Below are positions 1 through 8,956 of a stretch of 64,000 nucleotides of DNA, one piece after another. The DNA lies in assembly GCF_032931615.1 (NCBI RefSeq), contig NZ_CP136759.1:682001-746000 (forward strand). Reading direction: 5' to 3'. The notes under the pieces are model-generated. The model was not told the origin of the DNA. It did not search any database and saw only the letters and a list, made by a program, of their open reading frames with translations. Position 1 is the first letter of the stretch; each line of letters begins with the position of its first letter. A program made the position numbers and the translations under genes. The DNA is from Palleronia sp. LCG004. Lineage in GTDB: Bacteria; Pseudomonadota; Alphaproteobacteria; Rhodobacterales; Rhodobacteraceae.

Positions 1-589
1 CATAAAGATAGGTCGCGACGAGAACCGGGATCGACACCACCAGCCCCAGGATGATCACGAGGCCGATATCCGCCCCCAGCTCCTGCGCGCCCGCGATGGG
101 GCCGGGCGTCGGCGGGATGAACACATGCGTCACCAGAAGGCCGGTCGACAGCGCGAGCGCGAAGGTCGTCATCGACGCATTGGCCTTCGACGCGAGCGAA
201 CGTGCCAGCGGCGACAGGATCACATAGCCCGAATCGCAAAAGACGGGGATCGACACGACCGCGCCCGTCAGGCTCATCGCCATGGCCGAGCGGGCCTTGC
301 CGGTCAGGCGGATCACCGTCTCGGCCATGACCTGCGCGCCTCCCGACCGTTCGAGGACGACACCGATCACGGTCCCGGCCGCGATGATGATGCCGATCCC
401 GCCCAGCGTGCCGCCGAACCCCTCGACGATCGCCGCGATCGTGTCCGTGGGTCCGATCCCCGCCAGCAATCCCAGCCCGTAGGCCGTGACCAGCAGCACG
501 AGGAATGGATGAATCTTGAATTTCGCCGTCCCGATCACGATGAACGCGATCGCCGCGACGAGCAGCACGATGAGTAACCAGCCTGACAC
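1..589 (-). CDS. GntP-family permease (partial, N-terminal part)
   Basis: This is the N-terminal part of a hydrophobic transporter that runs off the left edge of the window. I start it at a GTG at 587-589, because a GGGAGG ribosome-binding site lies 7 bases upstream and no ATG fits as well. The roughly 196 visible residues form several membrane spans. They include the stretches GIGIIIAAGTVIGVVLERSGGA and VFCDSGYVILSPLA, which look like the gluconate/sugar-acid GntP permeases of the ion transporter superfamily. Family members import gluconate or related hydroxy acids by proton symport. The substrate cannot be decided here because the rest of the gene and its neighbours are outside the window. 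tRNA-Glu lies upstream on the same strand. Confidence 0.85.
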   Translation of the reverse strand, partial: MSGWLLIVLLVAAIAFIVIGTAKFKIHPFLVLLVTAYGLGLLAGIGPTDTIAAIVEGFGGTLGGIGIIIAAGTVIGVVLERSGGAQVMAETVIRLTGKARSAMAMSLTGAVVSIPVFCDSGYVILSPLARSLASKANASMTTFALALSTGLLVTHVFIPPTPGPIAGAQELGADIGLVIILGLVVSIPVLVATYLY

Positions 590-769
590 GTGATGTCCTC
601 CCTCTTCTGGCCTTGATCCGGAGGGGGCACCGATGCCCGAACGACACCGGATCGCGACCCGCCCGAATGCGGGCCGAGGGACGCGGCAGGAGTGCCGCGG
701 CCGAACCGACCCAAGCCGCAAGGTAGCGCTTGGCACCGTGCCGGAAACCGATGGGATCTGAAGGAAAAG

Positions 770-844
770 TGGCAGCCCGTAGGGGAATCGAACCCCTCTT
801 TCCAGGTTGAAAACCTGGCGTCCTAACCGATAGACGAACGGGCC
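770..844 (-). tRNA. tRNA-Glu (TTC)
   Basis: The minus strand folds as a complete tRNA. The acceptor stem is GGCCCGT/ACGGGCT, the anticodon loop is TTTTCAA with anticodon TTC, and the T arm carries GGTTCGATTCC. The 3' CCA is encoded at 770-772. The first acceptor pair is a G-U wobble. Confidence 0.95.
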
Positions 845-957
845 ACTGGCGGCAGGTCCTAAGCAAAGCGCGCGGGGCGTGCAAGAGCGTTTTTGAAGAA
901 AAGTGCCACTTTTTCGACTTGCCCGATCACGGGCCGGATCGGACGCGGAATCCGGCC

Positions 958-2733
958 TCAGGCTTCGGCCGCATCCTCGAGGCGCAGCTGCGGCAGGCTG
1001 CGGCCGTTCCAGTGATTGAGCTCGAGCCGTCCCGCGAAATGGAAGCGCTTGCCGCCATGCCCCTCGAGCGCGGGGCCGAGCGCGGTGTCGAACGCGCCGA
1101 AGGCGATCGCCTGCAGCTGCGGCCCGCCGCCATCCGTGATGGCGAGCTTCAGATGCGATGTGCCGACGCGCTTGGCGCTCGCCACGCGGCAATCGGCAAA
1201 GGCGAAGCGGGGGGAGGGGGCGCCCATCCCGAACGGTCCCGCCGTCTCGATCTGCTCGACGAGTTCGACGGTCGCGGCCGAGGGCATCAGCAGATCGGTG
1301 AAGCGCAGGTCGCGCGTCTCGCCCCGGTCGGCTCCCTGGCGCGCCAGCAGCTCGCCCAGCCGCTCCATCGCGGGTTCGAGCATCGCGGTCTCGAGGCTCA
1401 GCCCCGCGGCCATCCGGTGCCCGCCGCCCTTGGTCAGCAGCCCTTCCGCGGCGAGGCGCTGGATCGCGGCCCCCAGATCGACGCCCGCGATCGACCGGCC
1501 CGATCCCTTGCCGGTGTCGCCGTCGAGCCCGATGACCACCGCGGGCCGTCCCGTGGCCTCCTTCAGGCGGGCCGCGACGATGCCGACGATGCCGGGATGC
1601 CAGCCCTCGCCCGCGGCCCAGGCGAGCGGCCCCTCGGCCCCCCGCTCGATCGCCTGCGCGATCGCGGCCTCGCGCGTCGCGGCCTCGACCTCGCGCCGTT
1701 CGGTGTTGAGCGCGTCGAGCCGTTCGGCCAGCGCCTGCGCCTCGTGCGGATCGTCGGTCGAGAGGAGCCGCGCGCCCAGATCCGCCTGTCCGATCCGTCC
1801 GCCCGCATTGATCCGCGGGCCCAGCACGAAGCCCAGGTGATAGGCCGTCGGCGCCCGGTCGAGCCTGCCGATATCGCAAAGCGCCACCAGCCCCGGCCGC
1901 GCCCGCCGCGCCATCACGACGAGGCCCTGCCGCACCAGCGCGCGGTTCACGCCGATGAGCGGTGCCACGTCCGCCACCGTGGCCAGCGCCACGAGGTCGA
2001 GCATCCCCATCAGGTCCGGCCCCGCCAGACCCTCCTCGCGCATCAGCCGGTTCACCTCGACGAGCAGCAGGAACACGACCGCCGCGGCGCAGAGATGGCC
2101 GAGATCGCCGGGCTCGTCCTGCCGGTTCGGGTTCACCACCGCCAGCGCGTCTGGCAGCGTCTCGGCCCCCAGATGGTGATCGAGCACGACGACATCCGCG
2201 CCCTTCGCGGCCGCGATCGGCCCGTGGCTGAGCGTGCCGCAATCGACGCAGATGATGAGGTCGTGCCGCGTGGCGAGATCGGCCATCGCCGCGTCGTTGG
2301 GGCCGTAGCCCTCGTCGATGCGGTCGGGGATATAGAGCGTCGCCTCGATCCCCATCTGCCGCAGCCACACGACCAGCAGCGCCGAGGAACACGCCCCGTC
2401 CACGTCGTAATCGCCGAAGACCGCGATCCGCTGGCGCGCCTTCACGGCCGCGAGGACGCGCGCGCCCGCGGCCTCCATGTCGCGCAGGCGGCGCGGATCG
2501 GGCAGCAGGTCCCGCAGCGCGGGAGCGAGGTATCCCTGCGCCTCCTCCGGCGGGACGCCCGCGCGCCCGAGGACCCGCGCGATGGGCCGGGCAAGGCCCG
2601 TCTGCTGCGCGATCGCCTCGGCCAGGCGGTCGTCCTCGGCGGTCGGGCCGATCCAGGATCGCCCGGTGAGGGAGGTCTCGACGCCAAGAAATGCGGGCTC
2701 GCCCTGATCGCGCGGCATGGCTTCCATCGACAT
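958..2733 (-). CDS. recJ: Single-stranded-DNA-specific exonuclease RecJ
   Basis: RecJ degrades single-stranded DNA 5' to 3' in recombinational and mismatch repair in the cytoplasm. The 591-residue protein is full length for the alphaproteobacterial family. It shows the DHH phosphoesterase core: motif I FGDYDVDG near residue 107, ICVDCGT, and VVVLDHHLGAE with the DHH triad near residue 184. Further on come GPRINAGGRIG and the DHHA1 motif GGGHRMAAGL. The C-terminal 110 residues form the usual OB-fold region. The start is the first Met (MSMEAMPRDQG); MEAMPRDQG two codons later is equally possible. It stands alone, downstream of the membrane protein gene at 2795-3790 on the same strand. Confidence 0.95.
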   Translation of the reverse strand: MSMEAMPRDQGEPAFLGVETSLTGRSWIGPTAEDDRLAEAIAQQTGLARPIARVLGRAGVPPEEAQGYLAPALRDLLPDPRRLRDMEAAGARVLAAVKARQRIAVFGDYDVDGACSSALLVVWLRQMGIEATLYIPDRIDEGYGPNDAAMADLATRHDLIICVDCGTLSHGPIAAAKGADVVVLDHHLGAETLPDALAVVNPNRQDEPGDLGHLCAAAVVFLLLVEVNRLMREEGLAGPDLMGMLDLVALATVADVAPLIGVNRALVRQGLVVMARRARPGLVALCDIGRLDRAPTAYHLGFVLGPRINAGGRIGQADLGARLLSTDDPHEAQALAERLDALNTERREVEAATREAAIAQAIERGAEGPLAWAAGEGWHPGIVGIVAARLKEATGRPAVVIGLDGDTGKGSGRSIAGVDLGAAIQRLAAEGLLTKGGGHRMAAGLSLETAMLEPAMERLGELLARQGADRGETRDLRFTDLLMPSAATVELVEQIETAGPFGMGAPSPRFAFADCRVASAKRVGTSHLKLAITDGGGPQLQAIAFGAFDTALGPALEGHGGKRFHFAGRLELNHWNGRSLPQLRLEDAAEA

Positions 2734-2794
2734 TTGGGAACGCCCCGGTTCCTAGCATCCCCGGGCACGGCGCGAAAGGGCCGGTGCCGCGCCT

Positions 2795-3790
2795 TCAGCC
2801 GCGCGCGCCCTCGGGCCCCGCCGCCGCCGGGCCCGGATCGCGGAAGATCCAGCCGAGGAACACCCGCTCGGGCAGGCGGCCGAGGATCCACGCGGTCAGC
2901 GCCGTCATCGCGATCGCGAAGGCGAGCCGGCCGACCAGCACGCCCATCGCATCCGCCCCGAGCGCCATGACCACCAGCGTGTCCTCGATGATGCTGTGGG
3001 CGAATCCCATGAAGATGCAGGTCAGGAACACCTCGCGCGGCGGGATCGTGCCGGACCGTGCCTCGCGGATCAGGAACGCCCCGCCATAGGAGATCCCGAG
3101 GAAGAGCCCGATCGCGGCCAGCGGTCCCGCCTCGCGGCTCATCCCCGCGAGCCGCAGGATCGGCGCCATCCCCCGGACCAGCAGGTCGAGGATGCCGCTC
3201 TGCTTGAGCAGGTCGAGCCCGATGCAGAGCAGCCAGAGCACCCCGAACATCACGACGAGCGTTTCGAGAAGCCCGGCGAGGATCGCGCCCCAGCCCTCCG
3301 CGCCGCCGCCCATCGGCACCCATGCGGGGTCGAGCGGCCGCGACAGCCATCCGGTCGCCGACAGGATCACGTGCAGCAGCCACGCATAGAGCAATCCGCC
3401 GAGCGCCCGCGCCAGCGCGGTGACGAAAAAGGCCGGACCCGCCTTCGCGACGATGCGCTGCTCGATCGGCAGGCCATGCGCGATCAGCAGCAGCGAGGAG
3501 AAGATCGTCATGTCGGCCGCGGTAAGCGCATCCACGGGGACGAGGGCGAAGATGATCGGCAGCGCGCCCCAGATCCCCACCAGCAGCCCTGTGAGCCAGG
3601 CAAGCCCCAGCTCCGGCGGCAGCCCGACCAGCGCCATGACCGGACCGAAGGCGGGCGCCACGATCTCGAGCGCGCCCAGATCCTTCAGCAGCTCGGTCGC
3701 CAGGACGACCGGAACCATGATCCTCGCGAGGATCCAGTACATCTCGACCGTCTCGCGCGTGTTGCGCAGGACGAAGCGGATCGGGGCCAT
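2795..3790 (-). CDS. YjiH-like nucleoside-recognition (Gate) domain membrane protein
   Basis: This is an integral inner-membrane protein of about 331 residues with eight or more hydrophobic segments. It has two Gate-type (nucleoside recognition domain) halves; the second contains GLFLGISYGGAFLIREARSG and FAHSIIEDTLVVMALG, as in YjiH-like proteins. I start it at ATG 3788-3790 (MAPIRFVLRN), which has GAGGAG just upstream, rather than at an in-frame Met 11 codons earlier. The family is assigned to transport by homology to concentrative nucleoside transporters, but its substrate is not established. It lies 61 bases upstream of recJ and may share a transcript with it. Confidence 0.8.
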   Translation of the reverse strand: MAPIRFVLRNTRETVEMYWILARIMVPVVLATELLKDLGALEIVAPAFGPVMALVGLPPELGLAWLTGLLVGIWGALPIIFALVPVDALTAADMTIFSSLLLIAHGLPIEQRIVAKAGPAFFVTALARALGGLLYAWLLHVILSATGWLSRPLDPAWVPMGGGAEGWGAILAGLLETLVVMFGVLWLLCIGLDLLKQSGILDLLVRGMAPILRLAGMSREAGPLAAIGLFLGISYGGAFLIREARSGTIPPREVFLTCIFMGFAHSIIEDTLVVMALGADAMGVLVGRLAFAIAMTALTAWILGRLPERVFLGWIFRDPGPAAAGPEGARG

Positions 3791-3885
3791 TCTCGTCTCC
3801 TCGCCTCGGGTGCGGCCATCCATAGGCAGATCGCGATCCGAAATCCGAGGGTCCGCGTGATTTTTTCCCGGGGCCTCGCCGCCTC

Positions 3886-4596
3886 TCAGCCCCTTGCCTC
3901 GATCCGCGCGGCCAGTTCGCCGAGGTCGCGCGCCACGTGATCCCAGTCGTCCTCGGGGGAAAGGTCGCTCGTCTGTGCGGGCCCGTGTTCCGTCGGTCGC
4001 GCGACGAAGGCCGTGCCGAGCCCCAGCGCCCGCGCGGCGGCCAGGTCGGAATTATGCGCCGCGACCATCACCACCTCATGCGGGTCGAGCCCCAGCGCAC
4101 GGACCGAGGCGAGATAGACCTCGGGCTTCGGCTTGTAGTCGCGGGCGAGTTCCGCACCCGCGATCGCGTCCCAGTGCAGCCCCGCGAACCGCGCGAGCCG
4201 CACCGACAGCGCGACCGACCCGTTCGAGCAGGGCGCGAGGTATCCAAGCGGCCGCAGCCGCCGCATCCCCTCATGGACGTCGGGCCATGGCGGCAATGCC
4301 TCCCATGCCCGCCCGAGGTCGGCGCGCGCATCCGCGTCGAAGGTCTCTCCGATCCCGAATTCCGCAAGCGTCTCGTCGAGGTTCTCCCGGTGCAGCAGGT
4401 CGAGCGGCACGTAGTTGCGCGCCCCCGACCGAATCCGCTCCATCGACGGCGCGTAGAGGCTCCTCCAGTGATCCGCGACATCGGTTGGATCGGCGTCGAT
4501 CCCGCGCCTATCGAACTCGGCTCCGAGTCGATCCGCCACGCCGCTGCGCCAATCGACCAGCGTTCCGAACACGTCGAAGAGAAAGCCCTTCCTCAT
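3886..4596 (-). CDS. (S)-2-haloacid dehalogenase type II family HAD hydrolase
   Basis: The 236-residue protein is the usual length for type II haloacid dehalogenases. The nucleophile motif LFDVFGTLVDW is at the N-terminus, the motif II serine is in APCSNGS, the lysine is in DYKPKPEVY, and the acidic loop is MVAAHNSDLAAARALG. Enzymes of this family replace the halogen of short 2-haloacids with hydroxyl through an aspartyl ester, but many members have other phosphatase-like substrates. The start is the ATG at 4594-4596 (MRKGFLFDVFG), which fits the family N-terminus and follows a GGGGGGAG stretch. It is transcribed away from the divergent transporter operon at 4886. Confidence 0.85.
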   Translation of the reverse strand: MRKGFLFDVFGTLVDWRSGVADRLGAEFDRRGIDADPTDVADHWRSLYAPSMERIRSGARNYVPLDLLHRENLDETLAEFGIGETFDADARADLGRAWEALPPWPDVHEGMRRLRPLGYLAPCSNGSVALSVRLARFAGLHWDAIAGAELARDYKPKPEVYLASVRALGLDPHEVVMVAAHNSDLAAARALGLGTAFVARPTEHGPAQTSDLSPEDDWDHVARDLGELAARIEARG

Positions 4597-4885
4597 CGCG
4601 TCGTCTCCCCCCTTCGTCGCGGGCATCGCCCGCATCCCCCGACGACAGGATCACAGCGGACCCGCCGCGTACAGCCCGCCATTCTCCCGGGCCTTCCGCG
4701 TCGCCCCGGCCCCTCCGGGCGGTGGCCGGTCCCGCGCCATCCGTTTCGTGAACTCCGCGCGCTCCGCACTGTCGTCAGCCGCAACGGTTTCGCCGCGAAA
4801 CCTCCCCCCTCTGGCGGTGGCGCGGGCCATTGCCTCGGACGCGCAGGTGGTGTTCCTTGCGCGCAGCCAAGGAGGAGACCTCAGA

Positions 4886-5866
4886 ATGACCATTCAGATC
4901 ACGCGCCGCGCCGCGCTGGGATGCGCGCTCGCCCTCGCGGCCGGGCCCGCTTTCGCGCAGGACGGCTGGCCCTCCGGGCCGCTCCACATCTATGTCGGCT
5001 TTCCGGCCGGCTCGTCGCCCGACACGCTCGCCCGCATCGTGACGGAGCCGCTGGCCGAACGGCTTGGCCAGCCCGTCGTGATCGAGAACCGCCCCGGCGC
5101 GGGCGGCGTCATCGGCGTGCAGCAGATGCTCGCCAATGCGGATGGCGACGACCTGACCTTCGGCACCACGATCAACGGGCCGCTCACGACCGCGCCGCGG
5201 ATGATGGGCGATACCGGCTACGACGTGGAGGCCGACATCGCCCCCGTCACGCTGATCGCCACGTCGCCGCTGGTCCTCGCGGTCTCGACCTCCTCGGGGA
5301 TCGAGGATCTCGAAGGCTTCGTCGAGGCCGCGGGCGCCGAACCCGACGCCATCGCCTACGGGTCGGTCGGGCAGGGGTCCGGCGCGCATCTGACGGCCGA
5401 GCTCTTTGCCGAGGATGCGGGCGTCGAGATGCTGCACATCCCCTTCACGAGCTATGCCGAGGTCACGACCTCGATCATGGGCGGCGAGATCGACGCGGGC
5501 TTCATGGCCCCTTCGGCGGCTTTGCCGCATGTCGAGGGCGGGGGCATGCGGATGCTGGGCATCACATCGTCCGAGCCCTTCGCGCAGGCCCCCGACGTGC
5601 CGGTCATCGCGGGAAAGGCGGGCCTTCCCGACGATTTCCGCGCCGAACTCTGGAACGGCTTCATCGCGCCCGCGGGCACCGACCCGGCCGTGATCGAGCG
5701 GCTGACGACCGAGATCGACGAGATCCTGCAGGACGAAGGCGTGCAGGACCAGCTGCTGGCCATCGGCTGGCAGGCGGCCCCCGGCACGGCGGACGAGATG
5801 GCGCAACGCATCTCGGCCGATACCGAGATGTGGGGCACCGTCATCGACCGCATCGAGGCGGAGTAG
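4886..5866 (+). CDS. Tripartite tricarboxylate transporter substrate-binding protein (TctC type)
   Basis: This is the periplasmic solute-binding subunit of a tripartite tricarboxylate transporter (TTT), 326 residues. The start is ATG 4886 behind an AAGGAGGAG site. The first 25 residues are a signal peptide with TRRAALG, possibly Tat-directed, ending AFAQDG. The mature part has the family signatures HIYVGFPAGSSPD, VVIENRPGAGG and YGSVGQGSGAHLTAELF. It begins a three-gene operon with the TctB-like and TctA-like membrane subunits. Such systems import citrate, other carboxylates or aromatic acids; the ligand cannot be read from sequence. Confidence 0.93.
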   Translation: MTIQITRRAALGCALALAAGPAFAQDGWPSGPLHIYVGFPAGSSPDTLARIVTEPLAERLGQPVVIENRPGAGGVIGVQQMLANADGDDLTFGTTINGPLTTAPRMMGDTGYDVEADIAPVTLIATSPLVLAVSTSSGIEDLEGFVEAAGAEPDAIAYGSVGQGSGAHLTAELFAEDAGVEMLHIPFTSYAEVTTSIMGGEIDAGFMAPSAALPHVEGGGMRMLGITSSEPFAQAPDVPVIAGKAGLPDDFRAELWNGFIAPAGTDPAVIERLTTEIDEILQDEGVQDQLLAIGWQAAPGTADEMAQRISADTEMWGTVIDRIEAE

Positions 5867-5873
5867 GTCCGGC

Positions 5874-6320
5874 ATGCGGCGCGACTGGCCCGATATCCTG
5901 GGCGGGCTCGCCCTCGCCGCGATCGGCGCGGCGGCGGCGGGCTGGGCCCTGGTCCATTACGATGCGGGATCGCTCAGGCAGATGGGGCCGGGGGCCTTTC
6001 CGCTCGTGCTAGGCGCGATGCTCGCGGTCATCGGGCTGGTCGTGGCGCTGCCCGCGCTCGGGCGGGCGGGCGATGCCCCCGCGGTCGAGCCTTGGGCGGC
6101 GGTGGCAGTGCTGGCCTCCATCCTCGTCTTCGGGCTGGGGCTGCGGCCGCTCGGGCTGGTCGTGGCGTCCTTCGCGGGCGTCGTCGTCGCGACATTGCCC
6201 GCGCCGCGGCGGGGATGGGTCTGGCGGATCTGCCTCGCGGTCGTGGTGACGGCCCTGACGGTGCTGATCTTCCGTGCGGGGCTGCAGATGTCGCTGCCGC
6301 TCTGGCCGCGAGGGGTCTGA
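5874..6320 (+). CDS. Tripartite tricarboxylate transporter small membrane subunit (TctB type)
   Basis: The 148-residue hydrophobic protein has about four membrane spans and begins seven bases after the TctC-like gene. TctB subunits are small four-helix proteins of poor sequence conservation. The position between the binding protein and the large permease, the length and the motif QMGPGAFPLVLG near residue 35 identify it. It partners the TctA-like subunit in the inner membrane. Confidence 0.88.
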   Translation: MRRDWPDILGGLALAAIGAAAAGWALVHYDAGSLRQMGPGAFPLVLGAMLAVIGLVVALPALGRAGDAPAVEPWAAVAVLASILVFGLGLRPLGLVVASFAGVVVATLPAPRRGWVWRICLAVVVTALTVLIFRAGLQMSLPLWPRGV

Positions 6321-6327
6321 ACGCGCG

Positions 6328-7833
6328 ATGGGAACCTGGGAAGGACTCCTCACGGGGCTGAGCTTCGCGTTGCAGCCGGGGGTGCTGGTCTATTGCGTGC
6401 TGGGCGTCGTGCTCGGGACGTTCGTGGGCGTGCTGCCGGGGATCGGTGCGATGGCGGCGATCTCGCTTCTGCTGCCGATCACCTATTACATCTCGGCCGA
6501 GGCCGCGCTCATCATGCTGGCGGGCGTCTATTACGGCGCGCAATACGGCGGCGCGGTCGCGTCGATCCTGATGCGGCTGCCCGGAACGCCGCAATCTGCG
6601 GTCACAGCGCTCGACGGTTATCCGATGGCCCGTTCGGGACGGGCGGGGCCCGCCCTTTTCGCCGCGATGGCGTCGTCCTTCGCGGGGTCGGTCATCGGGA
6701 TCGTGGTTCTCGTGCTGATGGCGGGATGGCTGTCGCGCGTGGCGGTGGCCTTCGGGGCGGCCGATTACGCGGCGATGATGGTGCTGGGCCTCGTCGCGGC
6801 CTCGACGATCGGCAGCGCACGGCCCGCAAAGGGTTTCGCAATGATCGTTCTGGGCATGCTGCTGGGCTGCATCGGGACGGACGTGAATTCGGGCGTCATG
6901 CGCTACACGTTCGGGCAGACGGAGCTGCTCGACGGGGTGAACCTCGTCGCGCTCGCCATGGGGCTTTTCGGGGTGGCCGAGGTGATCGGCAATGTCCGCG
7001 ACCCCGAGCGGCAATCCGTGGCCGAACGGATCGGCCTGCGGCAGATGACGCCCACGCGCGACGATCTACGGCGCATGGCCTTTCCGACCCTGCGCGGGGG
7101 GGCGCTGGGCAGCTTCTTCGGGACGCTGCCGGGGACGGGATCGACGCTGTCGTCATTCCTGAGCTACGCGATGGAGCGGCGCGTCGCGCGGCGGCCCGAA
7201 CGCTTCGGCGAGGGCGCGATCGAGGGCGTGTCGGGGCCCGAGGCCGCGAACAATTCGGCGGCGATCACGGCCTTCGTGCCGACGCTGACGCTGGGAATTC
7301 CGGGCGATCCGATCATGGCGCTGATGCTGGGCGCGCTCGTCATCCACGGGGTGCAGCCGGGTCCGATGATGCTCGACGCGCGGCCGGAGATGTTCTGGGG
7401 CCTCGTGGCGAGCTTCGGGATCGGCAACCTGCTGCTTCTGATCCTGAACCTGCCGCTGATCGGGATCTGGGTCGCGCTGCTGCGGATCCCGTTCCGCTGG
7501 CTCTATCCGGCGATCCTGATCTTCATCTGTCTGGGCGTCTATTCGGTCAGGGGGCTGACCTACGACATCGTCGCGGTCGCGGCGATCGGCCTCGGGGGGT
7601 ATCTGCTGGCGCTTGCGCGGTTCTCGCCCGCGCTGCTGCTTCTGGGTTTCGTGCTGGGGCCGCTGATCGAGACGAACCTGCGGCGCGCGCTGCTGATCAG
7701 CCGGGGCGATCCGATGGTGTTCCTCGAGCGTCCGATCTCGGCCGCGTTCGTCGCGGCGATCGCGGGGCTGCTGGTGCTGTCGGCGGTGCAGGCGGTGCGG
7801 CGGCGGCGCGCGACCACGATCCCGCCGCGCTGA
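6328..7833 (+). CDS. Tripartite tricarboxylate transporter large permease (TctA type)
   Basis: The 501-residue protein has about a dozen membrane spans and is the transport subunit of the TTT system. Family motifs include GTFVGVLPGIGAMAAISLLLP, YYGAQYGGAVASILMRLPGTP, and in the second half FGTLPGTGSTLSSFLSYAMER with EAANNSAAITAFVPTLTLGIPG. The start is ATG 6328 (MGTWEGLLTG), 7 bases past the TctB stop; an upstream in-frame ATG at 6274 lies inside the TctB gene and is not used. Convergent glpR begins only 15 bases downstream. Confidence 0.95.
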   Translation: MGTWEGLLTGLSFALQPGVLVYCVLGVVLGTFVGVLPGIGAMAAISLLLPITYYISAEAALIMLAGVYYGAQYGGAVASILMRLPGTPQSAVTALDGYPMARSGRAGPALFAAMASSFAGSVIGIVVLVLMAGWLSRVAVAFGAADYAAMMVLGLVAASTIGSARPAKGFAMIVLGMLLGCIGTDVNSGVMRYTFGQTELLDGVNLVALAMGLFGVAEVIGNVRDPERQSVAERIGLRQMTPTRDDLRRMAFPTLRGGALGSFFGTLPGTGSTLSSFLSYAMERRVARRPERFGEGAIEGVSGPEAANNSAAITAFVPTLTLGIPGDPIMALMLGALVIHGVQPGPMMLDARPEMFWGLVASFGIGNLLLLILNLPLIGIWVALLRIPFRWLYPAILIFICLGVYSVRGLTYDIVAVAAIGLGGYLLALARFSPALLLLGFVLGPLIETNLRRALLISRGDPMVFLERPISAAFVAAIAGLLVLSAVQAVRRRRATTIPPR

Positions 7834-7848
7834 GGCGGGCGGCCCGGT

Positions 7849-8610
7849 TCAGCCGGCGCTGGTGATCGCGACGCCCGCGTCGCGGCAGCGCGCGGCGAAG
7901 CGGTCGGGCGGGGCCGCGTCGGTGAAGATGCGGTGCAGATCGGCGAGCGAGGCCACGCGCACGGGGGCCTTGCGCCCGAATTTCGAGCTGTCGACCGCGA
8001 GGAAGACCTGTCGCGCATGTTGCAGGATGGCGCGGGTCACGCCGACCTCCTGCATGTCGTAATCGAGCAGGTCGCCCTCGTCGTCGATGGCCGAGCATCC
8101 GATCACGGCGATGTCGAACTTGAACCGCCGGATCGAGGTCGTCGCGACATCGCCCATCAGGCCGCCATCGGACCGCCTGAGCACGCCGCCGGTGACGACG
8201 ACGTTGCAATCGGGATTGTCGGCGAGGATCTGGCCCACATTCATGTTGTTCGTCACGACGAGCAGGTTGCGATGCGACAGCATGTGGCGCGCGACGGCCT
8301 CGGTCGTGGTGCCGATATTGAGGAATACCGAGCATTCGTCGGGGATCGCGCCCGCGCAGGCCTGCGCGATGGCGGCCTTGGCCTCGGCGTTGAGTTCTCG
8401 CCGGTCCTGGTAGCCGATATTGGAGGTCCCCGACGGCAGGACGGCACCGCCATGCACGCGTTCGAGGCGTCCGGCCTCGGCCAGATCGGCGAGGTCGCGG
8501 CGGATCGTCTGGAGCGTCACACCGAAATGCGCCGACAGCCCCTCGACCGTGACCTTGCCCTCGCGGCGGGCGATGTCGATGATCTCGGGGTGCCTGATGG
8601 TCTGCGACAT
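7849..8610 (-). CDS. glpR: DeoR-family transcriptional regulator, probable glycerol repressor GlpR
   Basis: The 253-residue DeoR-family regulator has an N-terminal HTH with VTVEGLSAHFGVTLQTIRRDLADLAEAGRLERVHGGA. Its C-terminal sugar-phosphate-sensing domain contains LNIGTTTEAVARHM, VVVTGGVLRRSDGGLMG and VFLAVDSSKFGRKAP. The start is ATG 8608-8610 behind GGAGG; the in-frame Met 15 codons upstream is less likely. It is divergent from the glycerol ABC transporter operon, as in other alphaproteobacterial glp loci, so repression relieved by glycerol-3-phosphate is expected. That ligand is inferred from the family and context. Confidence 0.9.
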   Translation of the reverse strand: MSQTIRHPEIIDIARREGKVTVEGLSAHFGVTLQTIRRDLADLAEAGRLERVHGGAVLPSGTSNIGYQDRRELNAEAKAAIAQACAGAIPDECSVFLNIGTTTEAVARHMLSHRNLLVVTNNMNVGQILADNPDCNVVVTGGVLRRSDGGLMGDVATTSIRRFKFDIAVIGCSAIDDEGDLLDYDMQEVGVTRAILQHARQVFLAVDSSKFGRKAPVRVASLADLHRIFTDAAPPDRFAARCRDAGVAITSAG

Positions 8611-8956
8611 CGAGTCCTCCGCGAAGATCGGGTGCCGCGATCTTCGTTTGTGCAAAGCCGGTTTTCGTGCATTTTCGCGAATGCAGGATTTTTTGGCAAT
8701 AGCGATGCGTTTTGCAGGCAGGATCGGATAAGGGCAGAGGATACAGAGACTTACGCTGGGTCAAGATTGGGCAAAACGAAAGAGAGCGAACATGGCTCTT
8801 TTCAAGTCCGCGGGAATCACCTAGCGTTTCGCCATATCGAGACGGTGTCGTCGGGTTGGGAGGCCCGGCGGATGCCCCGAACGGCCCCGCGCGCCTTGCA
8901 AGATGGCGGGCGGGGGCGGGCAGGCGGCACGGCGGGCTCGATCAGGGAGGCATATC
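8611..8956. promoter_or_regulatory. glpR-glpS divergent regulatory region with candidate GlpR operators
   Basis: This 346-base spacer separates glpR and glpS and holds no gene. Two places carry TTTCG-type repeats like those bound by DeoR-family GlpR. On the minus strand of 8772-8793 there is an ATGTTCG half-site followed by TTTCGTTTTG. On the plus strand 8662-8680 carries two TTTCG units separated by about five bases. ATGTTCG is the half-site of the enterobacterial GlpR operator. The assignment is by eye and the promoters themselves are not clear. Confidence 0.5.

Noticed and set aside
919..2970. 683-codon open frame on the plus strand
   Set aside because: It is antisense to recJ and arises from the GC-rich codon pattern; composition is dominated by R, G, A and P with no family features.
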